Assembly (NCBI GenBank): GCA_963928645.1
Contig: CAWVGT010000020.1
Span: 1-14,501 of the forward strand
Source: Fimadaptatus sp963928645
GTDB lineage: Bacteria; Bacillota; Clostridia; Christensenellales; Aristaeellaceae
DNA length: 14,501 nt
Direction: 5' to 3'
A program made the translations under genes and the position numbers. The stretch's first letter is position 1; every line of letters begins with the position of its first letter. A model generated the notes under the pieces. The model was given only the letters and a program-made list of their open reading frames with translations, searched no databases and was not told the DNA's origin. Positions 7,375-14,156 of the stretch are shown here, piece by piece.

Positions 7375-7383
7375 ATTATAACA
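7375..7383 (-). promoter_or_regulatory. Extended -10 promoter of the dehydrogenase-like gene
   Basis: On the minus strand TGTTATAAT (7383-7375) is a full extended -10 box about 37 bases upstream of the preferred start. No clear -35 box is seen. Confidence 0.6.
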
Positions 7384-7594
7384 TATGGCGATGTCCGCAT
7401 CGTTATTTTATTGTTCTTGATGTGTTAAAGTTCGGTGCTTGATCTGCCTTTCTTTGTGGTTTGCGCCACTTTGGGTCGTGATATGCGCCGTTCAACGCTG
7501 CTCTGTTTGAATACATTTGCCAATCATTTACTTTTTTGCAACAATGTGCATGGGCCATACGTCTCATATCTGTATGGGCAGCGCGCAATAAAGC

Positions 7595-7629
7595 GCGGAC
7601 GCAGCGCCCTGCTTTGAGCGCGCGTCCGC
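7595..7629. other. Strong isolated hairpin
   Basis: GCGGACGC (7595-7602) pairs perfectly with 7622-7629. After one bulged A, GCGC (7604-7607) pairs with 7618-7621, giving a 12-bp GC-rich stem with a 10-base loop. On the minus strand it is followed by GCTTTATTG, a weak T tract, so it might end a minus-strand transcript from within the intergenic region. Confidence 0.5.
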
Positions 7630-7937
7630 CCGTGAGCGCCGCCCCGCCGCGCATCGACATGTCGCGTGTACAGATCTGCCAGCATGGGGCGCTTGTATCG
7701 GATATGCTCAGCCCCATTTTGCGCGCGTATGATGAGTCAGATAAATTCAAGGCGCGCAGATGTGCCCGCAGCGGTGCGGCAGACCCGGGAACAAGCGCAG
7801 GCCGCGCAGCGCCCGTCCCCAATCCCCCAGGCTTCACAGACGCCCGCGCGGGTCGCAGCCCCATAGGTCTCTGCTATATGATAACACATCTGCACGCCGC
7901 AGAAAAGAGCCCGGCAGCAATTGCCGAAAACTGTCAT

Positions 7938-7960
7938 TGACAATTATGACAATTCTGACG
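7938..7960. promoter_or_regulatory. 9-base direct repeats, possible operator
   Basis: TGACAATTA, TGACAATTC and TGACG follow one another with a 9-base period. An inverted half-site TGTCA just precedes them at 7932-7936. The array lies about 30 bases upstream of the -10 box of the HTH-protein gene. Autoregulation is a guess based on position. Confidence 0.35.
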
Positions 7961-7988
7961 CGCTGCACTGTGAACCCCCGTGGTCTAC

Positions 7989-7997
7989 TGTTATAAT
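7989..7997 (+). promoter_or_regulatory. Extended -10 promoter of the HTH-protein gene
   Basis: TGTTATAAT is a perfect extended -10 box about 118 bases upstream of the start codon, implying a leader of roughly 110 bases. No convincing -35 box is visible. Confidence 0.6.
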
Positions 7998-8114
7998 CAA
8001 TTCAAGGTTCCCTGGAGGGCAGGCATTGCTGGCTGTCCATGCGCAGCGCAATCACCATTGCACCCGCCGTGCCGCCGCGCACGACCGATGCAGCAGTTTG
8101 AAGCGAGGTGCAAT

Positions 8115-9863
8115 ATGCAGTTTAACGAGTTGTTGAACGATTACATAGCGCAGCTTGGTGTCAGCGCGCGCGAGCTGGCCGACGCGTCGGGGCTGTCGGC
8201 GGCGGTGATAAGCCGCTACCGCCGCGGCGAACGCACGCCCGCACCCAACGGCGAGGCGATAAGCGCGCTGGCGACGGGCATAGCCGCGCTGGCGGCGCGA
8301 TGCGGGCTGGCCGAGATGACGTATGAGGGCGTACTGGCTGAACTGCGCACTGTTCTGACTGGGGAACAGGCCCCGCCGCTGCTCGCGCACAACTTCGACC
8401 TGCTGGTGTCGGTGCTGCAGCTGCGGTTGAACGACCTGGCGCGCGCGCTGACGTTCGATCCGTCCTACCTGTCGCGCATACGCGCCGGGCAGCGCCAGCC
8501 CGCCGACCCGCAGGCGTTCGCGCGCGGCGTGGGCGCGTTCGTCGCGCGGCGCTGTGCCGCGCCCGAGGTGCGCGCCGATCTGGCGCGGCTGCTGGACTTG
8601 CCGCCCGAGGCGCTCGCCTCCGACGCCGAGTGCGCGGGCGCGCTGGCCGACTGGCTGCTCAGCGGCGAGCCCGAACAGCCCGAGCCCATGCTGTCGTTCC
8701 TGGAAAAGCTGGACGACTTCGACCTGAACGACTACATACGCGCGATACGCTTCGACGAGCTCAAGCCGCCGAGCGCGCCGTTCCAGCTGCCGGTCGCGCG
8801 CACGTACTACGGGCTGGACGGTTTTCGGGATTCGATATACGACTTTCTGCGCGCCACGGTGCTGTCGCGCTCGGATCAGTCGGTGTTCATTTGCAGCGAT
8901 ATGCCGATTGAGGAGCTCGCGCGCAACGTGGATTTCAGCAAGAAGTGGATGTTCGGCCTGGCGCTGATACTCAAAAAGGGCCTGCGGCTGGACATGGTGC
9001 ACGACCTCAACCGGCCGTTCAACGAGATGATGCTGGGGCTGGAGGGCTGGATACCGCTGTACATGACCGGGCAGATATCGCCCTGGTACCTCAAGGGCGC
9101 GCACAACGCGATCTACGGCCACCTCTCGTTCAGCTCCGGCGGCGCGTCGCTGGAGGGCGAGTGCATAATGGGCGCGCTGCAGGGCGGGCGCTACCGGTTT
9201 TCAAAGGCGCGGCGCGACATAAACTACAGCCGCGCGCGCGCCGAAGCGCTGCTCCAAAAGGCGCTGCCGCTGATGGACATATACCGCGGCAAGTCCGAGG
9301 GCGCATACCACGCTTTCCGCATGCGCGACGCGCACGAGCCCGGCAACCGGCGCGCGATACTCACCGCGCCGCCACTGCACACGCTGACCCCGGAGCTGCT
9401 GCGCCGCCTGCTGGAGCGCGGCGGCGCGAGCCCGGCGGCGCGCGCTGCGGTGCTCGAGTCCCACGCCCAGAGCCGCGCGCTGGTCGCCGAGCTGCTGGCG
9501 CACGGCGCGTATCACGAGACATACCCGGCGCTGTCGCGCGCCGAGTTCGAAGCCAGCCCGGTCGCGCTGGCGCTGTCCGAACAGCTGTGCGACTCCGACA
9601 TATCATACGACTACGAGACCTACCGCCAGCACCTGCGGCTGACGCGCGAGTTCGCCCAGGCGCACGAGGGCTATGCCTGCTCCGTGACCGGCCGCCCCGC
9701 GCTGAACCACATACAGATACACATGCGCGAGGGCAAGTGGGCCGCCGTGACCAAGTGCAAGGCGCCGGCGATACACTTCGTTATGCGCCATCCGCGGCTG
9801 TGCGCGGCGATAGCCAACATGACGCTGCCGGTGGTGGAGGCCGGCGCGCTGGACGGCGAGTAG
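8115..9863 (+). CDS. Large tandem-HTH (XRE-like) transcriptional regulator with uncharacterised C-terminal region
   Basis: The protein has 582 residues. Two helix-turn-helix segments can be read. The first is at about 5-42 (ELADASGLSAAVISRYRRGE), with the classical XRE recognition-helix pattern ending in RRGER. The second, more diverged one is at about 94-130 (LTFDPSYLSRIRAGQRQP). A hydrophilic linker follows, then about 385 residues with no domain I can name. Conserved-looking blocks there include KKGLRLDMVHDLNRPFNEMM, GLEGWIPLYMTGQISPWYLK and a C-terminal NHIQIHMREGKWAAVTK segment. I recall similar architectures in gut clostridia but know no function. There is no signal peptide or membrane segment. 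The start at 8115 follows GCGAGGTG; upstream in-frame starts fall in the leader. The promoter and possible operator lie upstream, and the secreted-protein gene is downstream. Confidence 0.88.
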   Translation: MQFNELLNDYIAQLGVSARELADASGLSAAVISRYRRGERTPAPNGEAISALATGIAALAARCGLAEMTYEGVLAELRTVLTGEQAPPLLAHNFDLLVSVLQLRLNDLARALTFDPSYLSRIRAGQRQPADPQAFARGVGAFVARRCAAPEVRADLARLLDLPPEALASDAECAGALADWLLSGEPEQPEPMLSFLEKLDDFDLNDYIRAIRFDELKPPSAPFQLPVARTYYGLDGFRDSIYDFLRATVLSRSDQSVFICSDMPIEELARNVDFSKKWMFGLALILKKGLRLDMVHDLNRPFNEMMLGLEGWIPLYMTGQISPWYLKGAHNAIYGHLSFSSGGASLEGECIMGALQGGRYRFSKARRDINYSRARAEALLQKALPLMDIYRGKSEGAYHAFRMRDAHEPGNRRAILTAPPLHTLTPELLRRLLERGGASPAARAAVLESHAQSRALVAELLAHGAYHETYPALSRAEFEASPVALALSEQLCDSDISYDYETYRQHLRLTREFAQAHEGYACSVTGRPALNHIQIHMREGKWAAVTKCKAPAIHFVMRHPRLCAAIANMTLPVVEAGALDGE

Positions 9864-10153
9864 GCGCGGCGCTCGCGGCCGGGTTGCTCAAAACGGTCGG
9901 AATCATGCGGGAGCATAGGCGTCGGTTGCGGCGCGCCGCACGTCCAATCGCGCTGCAGGTCGCTGTGCGGCAGCTGCATCCCGCCGCGATGCCACCGCCA
10001 GAGCGCGGCGACGCTGGGCCGGACACGTGTGCATGCCGCTCATGTAGAAATGGCGGCATCCGGCGCGACCTGTACAATCAGCCGTTCGCGCCGGGTCAAC
10101 ACAAATCAGACAAAACGCGGGCTGGAGCCGCGATATCAGAGGGAGGCATATAC
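9864..10153 (+). other. Intergenic region with two adjacent inverted repeats
   Basis: I see no gene. ATGCCGC (10033-10039) pairs with 10053-10059, extended by CAT/ATG across a bulged T. CCGGCGCGA (10060-10068) pairs perfectly with 10086-10094. A TACAAT (10073-10078) sits in the loop of the second repeat and could be the -10 box of the secreted-protein gene. Neither hairpin has a T tract. Confidence 0.45.
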
Positions 10154-11500
10154 ATGAAACGGTTATCGGCACTCATACTTGCGCTGGTCATAGCGCTGGG
10201 CTGCATGGGCGCTGCCGCGCTTGCGGATCCGGCCGCGCTCGCGTCCGAGTGGGAGCTGACCTGGGCAAAGTATTCCGGCGTCGAGTACGAGGACATGGGC
10301 CAGCTGGGCATGACAATGAGCATGGTATTGAACGCCGACGGCACCGGTCAGTTGACCGCCAACGGCGAAATCAGCGGGTTCACCTGGAGCATGGACGGCG
10401 ACACGCTGACGCTGATCGAAGACGTGGGCGCGGTCACGGTGTTCACGCTGACCGACGAGGGCGCGCTGTGCTGCGATGTAGACGGCGTGCAGCTGAAGCT
10501 GACGCCGGTCGCCGCGGCCGCCGTCGACGCGGAGCGGTTCGTGGGGCTGTGGACGCTCAGCGCGCTGTCGCAGGGCGGCACGCTCTACGAGGACATGGCC
10601 GCGCTCGGGCTGGAGATGCAGCTTCAGGTCGAAGCCGACGGCACGGCCACCCTCGGCTCGGCCGACCAGATGTACGATTGCGCCTGGACGGTCGCCGGCG
10701 CGGTGCTGACGCTGACCGACGCCGAGGGCAGCCAGTCCACGTTCGAGCTCCAGGACGACGGCACGCTGCACGCGCCCGAGCAGGACATGATACTGATATT
10801 CTCGCCCGAGCCCGCCGACGCCGCGCCCAGCGAGCCGCCCACGACCAACACGCTGCTGGGCGGACTGCTCGCGTCTGTGGACGAAGCGACTGCCCCCGCG
10901 GCCGAATCCGACGAGTCGACTAGCGTGCTGCCAAATATAGATATACCCGTCGTCGAGCCCGACGCTGAGCCCGACGCTGAGCCCGACGCTGAGCCCGACA
11001 CCGAACCCGCACTCGCGAGCGATCCAGTAAAAATCGAATACGGTTACTCGTTCGCGCTGCCCGAGGGCTGGTTCCGGTTTACCAGCGGGGCGCTGTCTGA
11101 GCTGACGGAGATGTACGGCAAGGCCACGCTGGAGAGCTACGGCGTGACCCAGGACTTGCTGGACTACATTGAGCAGAACGAGCTGAGCCTGTTCTACGCT
11201 CCCGACCTGGCGTCCAGCATAAACGTAGTGCGCGAGCCCGCCAATGGCATGACCTTGGAGGACCTGCCGGCACAGGAAGAGGCTTACTCAACGCTGCTCG
11301 AGCAGCAGGGCTTTGCCGGCTATAACATGCGCGGGCCCGAGATATACGGCGAAAACGTATACTATGTGGGCACGTATATCACAGCGCTGCCCACATCGCA
11401 GTATTACACCGTGATCGACGACGTCATGTATACGATAACTCTGACCAACGTGTCCGAGGCCGATACAGAGCTCATACTGAGCACGTTTGCGCCGCAGTGA
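10154..11500 (+). CDS. Exported protein with two lipocalin-like modules, acidic linker and C-terminal domain
   Basis: This 448-residue protein begins with a clear signal peptide: MKR, a hydrophobic stretch, and ALA before D25. IALGC at 13-17 loosely resembles a lipobox, so a lipoprotein is possible. Two related modules of about 90 residues follow (29-117 and 127-217), both of the form W-x-L ... YEDM-x-x-LG ... ADGT ... W ... LTLT/LTLI ... L-x-DDG, as in lipocalin-like beta-barrel repeats of gut Firmicutes. Then comes a Pro/Glu/Asp/Ala linker (about 218-291) with EPDA repeats. A C-terminal domain (292-448) begins YGYSFALPEGWFRF, a pattern seen in PsbP-like folds, though that is only a resemblance. 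GGGAGG lies 7 bases before the ATG. It is probably a cell-surface or secreted binding protein; the ligand is unknown. Confidence 0.85.
   Translation: MKRLSALILALVIALGCMGAAALADPAALASEWELTWAKYSGVEYEDMGQLGMTMSMVLNADGTGQLTANGEISGFTWSMDGDTLTLIEDVGAVTVFTLTDEGALCCDVDGVQLKLTPVAAAAVDAERFVGLWTLSALSQGGTLYEDMAALGLEMQLQVEADGTATLGSADQMYDCAWTVAGAVLTLTDAEGSQSTFELQDDGTLHAPEQDMILIFSPEPADAAPSEPPTTNTLLGGLLASVDEATAPAAESDESTSVLPNIDIPVVEPDAEPDAEPDAEPDTEPALASDPVKIEYGYSFALPEGWFRFTSGALSELTEMYGKATLESYGVTQDLLDYIEQNELSLFYAPDLASSINVVREPANGMTLEDLPAQEEAYSTLLEQQGFAGYNMRGPEIYGENVYYVGTYITALPTSQYYTVIDDVMYTITLTNVSEADTELILSTFAPQ
10955..11008 (+). repeat. 12-base tandem repeat encoding EPDA
   Basis: GAGCCCGACGCT occurs three times in perfect tandem (10955-10990), followed by a variant ending ACC and a partial unit. 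It encodes the acidic linker of the secreted protein. Such repeats can change copy number by slippage without breaking the frame. Confidence 0.9.
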
Positions 11501-11656
11501 ATCGCGATAGCCGATCGGGCCTGGCTGTGCAGTCTGTGACCGATTGTGGTCGTTGCTGAATGCGACAGTGCGCGTCGCAACCCAGCGGCACGACGCTCTG
11601 CGCAACGAAGCGGCGCGCTATGACCCGAGTTTTGCGTACAACCGGAAGCCAATGTG

Positions 11657-11690
11657 CTGAGCCGCGGCATATCCACGTGTCGCGGCTCAG
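11657..11690. other. Head hairpin of repeat unit 1
   Basis: CTGAGCCGCG (11657-11666) pairs perfectly with CGCGGCTCAG (11681-11690) around a 14-base loop whose ends can pair further. No T tract follows on either strand. Confidence 0.7.
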
Positions 11691-11837
11691 TCAGGCCGAT
11701 GGCAAAGCCCGATGGCTGCACAACCGGTTTACTCCAAACAGCTTTTTGGTACATCCTGTTGGCTATGTTGCAAAATCCGTCCAATGTAAGTGGCATCCCG
11801 CCTAGATTTGCATGTTTGCCGACAGGCGTTGCTGATT

Positions 11838-11865
11838 TTGTCAGGCAGACTGTCTGCGACATACT
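11838..11865 (+). promoter_or_regulatory. Promoter-like element before repeat unit 2
   Basis: TTGTCA (11838-11843, one mismatch to consensus) and CATACT (11860-11865) are 16 bases apart. They end 15 bases before the CTGAGCCG hairpin at 11881. Confidence 0.4.
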
Positions 11866-12055
11866 CTATCGATAGACAGGCTGAGCCGTAGCACACCTCG
11901 CGTTGCAGCTCGGGGCGTTGACAAACCCCGATGGCCGGACGGCAGGTTTGATTTCAAATGATTTTTGAAATATCATATGGGCAATACCGCAAATCAGCCT
12001 GATATGAACAAGATTCTGCTTGAACTAGCATGCTTTAATGGCTGCTGCAACATGA

Positions 12056-12084
12056 TTGGTCTAGCAAACAGTATGCGGTATACT
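12056..12084 (+). promoter_or_regulatory. Promoter-like element before repeat unit 3
   Basis: TTGGTC (12056-12061) and TATACT (12079-12084) are 17 bases apart. They end 11 bases before the CTGAGCCG hairpin at 12096, the same relative place as the element before unit 2. Confidence 0.4.
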
Positions 12085-12094
12085 TTGTCAATAG

Positions 12095-12130
12095 ACTGAG
12101 CCGCAGCACACCCATGCGCCGCGGCTCAGT
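12095..12130. other. Head hairpin of repeat unit 3
   Basis: ACTGAGCCGC (12095-12104) pairs perfectly with GCGGCTCAGT (12121-12130). On the plus strand GCTGTTTATTGG follows, a weak T-rich tail, so it could act as a poor terminator. Confidence 0.65.
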
Positions 12131-12196
12131 GCTGTTTATTGGCAAATCGGTTCAATCACGAATGCCAAACCCGCAACTATGGCAACCACCGCATGC

Positions 12197-12257
12197 TAAT
12201 CGCATGCCGGCACTCGCCATGACGGCGTTTACCCGCGCGCAAATCGGCATGCGATTA
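12197..12257. repeat. 13-base perfect inverted repeat with 35-base spacer
   Basis: TAATCGCATGCCG (12197-12209) is the exact reverse complement of 12245-12257. It lies about 90 bases past the stop of the alcohol dehydrogenase gene. The long loop and lack of a T tract argue against an intrinsic terminator. A remnant of a mobile element or a protein-binding site are alternatives. Confidence 0.7.
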
Positions 12258-12348
12258 AGCCGGAATAGCCCTGCCCGACAGCACAAGCCTGGCAAACATC
12301 ATAATCGGGCCGCACCGCAGCCAGTACCCGCAAATGCCCCAGCTCGCG

Positions 12349-13386
12349 CTATCCCTGCTCGATCGCCACCTTGATTACGCCGTCCAACCGGTTTTCAAAT
12401 ATGCGATACGCCTCGTCAATGCGGCTGAGCGGAAAAGTATGTGTTATCAGCGGCACGGTGTCCAGACGGCCCTGCGCTATCAGCTCGAGCGTCTCGGCGC
12501 AGTTGCAGCCGTCCACGCCGCCGGTCTTGAACGTCAGGTTCTTGCCGTACATGTCGGGCAGCGGCAGCTGCTGCGGCGCGTCGTACAGCGCCACCACCGT
12601 CACCACCGCGTTGGGCCGCGCGCACTGCCAGGCCATGCGGAAGCTGTCCGCGCTGCCGGCCACCTCCAGCACCGCGTCCGCGCCGCCGTGTTCGCTCTCG
12701 CGGCACACCAGCTCGCGCGCGCCGGCCGGCTCGACCGTCAGCACGTCCGGATAGTGCCGCCGCACGAACTCCAGCCGCGCCGCGTCCCGGTCGCACACTA
12801 TCACCTTGCCCGGCTGCTTGAGCCGCACGCACTGCAGCGTGCACAGCCCGGTCGGCCCCGCGCCGATTATCAGCACCGTATCGCCCGGCCGTATACCGGC
12901 GATGTCCGCCGCCCAGTAGCCGGTCGCCAGCAGATCGCCCACCAGCAGCGCCTGCATGTCGCTCACGCCCGCCGGTATGCGCGTCAGGCCCGTGTCGGCG
13001 TACGGCACGCGCACGTACTCGGCCTGCCCGCCGTCTATGCGGCAGCCCAGCGCCCAGCCGCCGTTGGGATCGACGCAGTTGTTGACCCAGCCATTGCGGC
13101 AGAAGAAGCACTCGCCGCAGAACGTCTCCACGTTGACCGCGACCCGGTCGCCCGGCCGCACGCGCGCAACCGCCGCGCCGACCTGCTCGACCACGCCCAC
13201 CAGCTCGTGGCCCAGCGTTATACCCGGCACCGCGCGCGGCACGCTGCCGTGCTTTATGTGCAGATCGCTGGTGCAGATGCTGCTCAGCGTCACGCGCACT
13301 ATCGCGTCGCGCGCGTCGCGCAGCTCGGGCCGCGGCTTGTCCCTGAGCTCAAACCGCCCGCGCTCCAGGTAGGTGTATGCCAACAT
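12349..13386 (-). CDS. Zinc-dependent alcohol dehydrogenase (medium-chain family)
   Basis: This 345-residue cytoplasmic oxidoreductase interconverts an alcohol or polyol with its aldehyde or ketone. The catalytic zinc ligands C38, H60 (GHE) and D151 are in place. The structural zinc site is complete with C90, C93, C96 and C104. The Rossmann motif GAGPTG (175-180) is intact, and D199 at the end of the second strand suggests NAD(H) rather than NADP(H). The sequence does not identify the substrate; relatives act on secondary alcohols, sorbitol- or threonine-like substrates. GGGAGGAG lies 8 bases before the start. It follows the methyltransferase gene by 27 bases in the same direction and probably shares its promoter. 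Confidence 0.95.
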   Translation of the reverse strand: MLAYTYLERGRFELRDKPRPELRDARDAIVRVTLSSICTSDLHIKHGSVPRAVPGITLGHELVGVVEQVGAAVARVRPGDRVAVNVETFCGECFFCRNGWVNNCVDPNGGWALGCRIDGGQAEYVRVPYADTGLTRIPAGVSDMQALLVGDLLATGYWAADIAGIRPGDTVLIIGAGPTGLCTLQCVRLKQPGKVIVCDRDAARLEFVRRHYPDVLTVEPAGARELVCRESEHGGADAVLEVAGSADSFRMAWQCARPNAVVTVVALYDAPQQLPLPDMYGKNLTFKTGGVDGCNCAETLELIAQGRLDTVPLITHTFPLSRIDEAYRIFENRLDGVIKVAIEQG

Positions 13387-13413
13387 ATCGCTCGCTCCTC
13401 CCCTCGCTCGCGC

Positions 13414-14040
13414 TCAGCCGTCCGCGCGCCGCAGCGCGCACACGCCCGCGCAGTAGCTGGCCCGCTCAAACTCGAGCCCGTCCAGCTCCCGGGCCAGCTG
13501 CTCCACTACGATGTACTCCTCGTCGTCGTCCCAGCCGTCGCCAACCGCAGCGCGGCAGGCGTCGCGCTCGGCCGCCGTCTCAAACGCCACGTCGCCCAGC
13601 AGCAGCTCGCCGCCCGGCGCCAGGTGGCCCAGCAGTTCGCGTATGAACTCGGGCTTCCGTTCGTCGGTCAGATGGTGTATCGCGTATGTGCATATGATCG
13701 CGTCGAACAGCTCGCCGTCGAGCCCGGCGGGCAGGCCCCGGCTGAAATCGTGCTGTATCAGCCGCGCGCCGGGCAACTTGCGCCGCGCTATCGCGAGCAT
13801 CTCAGCCGAAAAGTCGATGCCCGTGACTTCCACGCCATCCTCGTACAGCCGCCTGGACAGCGTGGCCGTGCCTATGCCCACATCCAGCACGCGCCGCGCG
13901 CCGTTTGCGCGCACCCGCGCGTATATGTCGCCCAGCACGCGCTTGTATCCCGCGAACGGATACTCATCGCTCTCATCGCTGAGCCGCACATCGCCGTCGT
14001 AGCCGTTCGCCCACAGGTCGAATCCCTTGTCGTTCAGCAT
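13414..14040 (-). CDS. Class I SAM-dependent methyltransferase, YrrT-like
   Basis: This 208-residue cytoplasmic protein uses S-adenosylmethionine as methyl donor. Motif I is VLDVGIGTA (51-59), followed by the acidic D76 in GIDFSAEML, which binds the ribose. YAIHHLTDERK (119-129) and GDVAFET (149-155) resemble the YrrT proteins of Bacillus, which sit near methionine-cysteine conversion genes; no such neighbours occur here. The substrate is unknown. The start at 14040 is chosen because AGGAGGG lies 6 bases upstream; a longer frame reaching further upstream runs through the promoter. It is the first gene of a likely two-gene operon with the alcohol dehydrogenase. Confidence 0.93.
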   Translation of the reverse strand: MLNDKGFDLWANGYDGDVRLSDESDEYPFAGYKRVLGDIYARVRANGARRVLDVGIGTATLSRRLYEDGVEVTGIDFSAEMLAIARRKLPGARLIQHDFSRGLPAGLDGELFDAIICTYAIHHLTDERKPEFIRELLGHLAPGGELLLGDVAFETAAERDACRAAVGDGWDDDEEYIVVEQLARELDGLEFERASYCAGVCALRRADG

Positions 14041-14095
14041 AAATACCCTCCTGCGACCGGCCGCGCTCCTAATGGCGATGCCGGCATATGTATCT

Positions 14096-14124
14096 ATTTT
14101 ACCACGATTCCCGGCGCAGCACAA
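14096..14124 (-). promoter_or_regulatory. Promoter of the methyltransferase-dehydrogenase operon
   Basis: On the minus strand TTGTGC (14124-14119) and TAAAAT (14101-14096) are 17 bases apart. They lie about 55 bases before the methyltransferase start codon. Confidence 0.5.
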
Positions 14125-14156
14125 CACGCGCCTTCATGACGGCCGGCGCAGCCAAT

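Larger units (their letters stand above)
7339..8114. other. Long divergent intergenic region, locally AT-richer
   Basis: This is a 776-base gap between divergently transcribed genes. Bases 7345-7580 are clearly less GC-rich than the genes around them. Small open frames on both strands lack a ribosome-binding site or a recognisable domain. I looked for tRNA, tmRNA, RNase P and SRP signatures and found none. The region contains a strong hairpin at 7595-7629, a short direct repeat at 7938-7960 and the promoter of the next gene. An unrecognised small RNA is possible. Confidence 0.5.
11657..12170 (+). repeat. Diverged tandem repeats of about 220 bases headed by CTGAGCCG hairpins
   Basis: Units start at 11657, 11881 and 12096 (periods 224 and 215); the third is partial. 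Each starts CTGAGCCG. Units 1 and 2 then share, in order, a (G/A)CAAA(G/C)CCCGATGGC block, a GGTTT, a CAAA...TTTTTG segment, a GGC-AT...GCAAA block, and a TATACT- or CATACT-like box before an ATAGAC just ahead of the next unit. The two full copies align along most of their length although many bases differ. Small hairpins are kept while their sequences change. This favours a structured RNA over a protein or random sequence. Confidence 0.7.
11501..12348. other. Long non-coding region rich in repeats and hairpins
   Basis: This is an 848-base gap between convergent genes. Local composition is nearer 50% GC and codon-like structure is absent. It holds the diverged repeats at 11657-12170 and an inverted repeat at 12197-12257. 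I see no terminator with a good T tract for either flanking gene. Confidence 0.6.

Noticed and set aside
7435..7617. 60-codon open frame in the divergent intergenic region
   Set aside because: No ribosome-binding site, no recognisable domain, and it runs into the strong hairpin at 7595-7629.
8945..10153. In-frame extension far upstream of the secreted-protein start
   Set aside because: It overlaps the HTH-protein gene in another frame, and the clear signal peptide and GGGAGG fix the start at 10154.
11881..12104. CTGAGCCG as the conserved internal loop of 6S RNA
   Set aside because: The motif here lies in a fully paired hairpin at the unit head, and the long closing stem and central bubble of 6S RNA are missing.
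12334..14139. Long plus-strand open frame opposite the methyltransferase and dehydrogenase genes
   Set aside because: The minus strand carries two complete, motif-bearing genes with ribosome-binding sites; the plus frame is His/Arg/Ala-rich shadow sequence.
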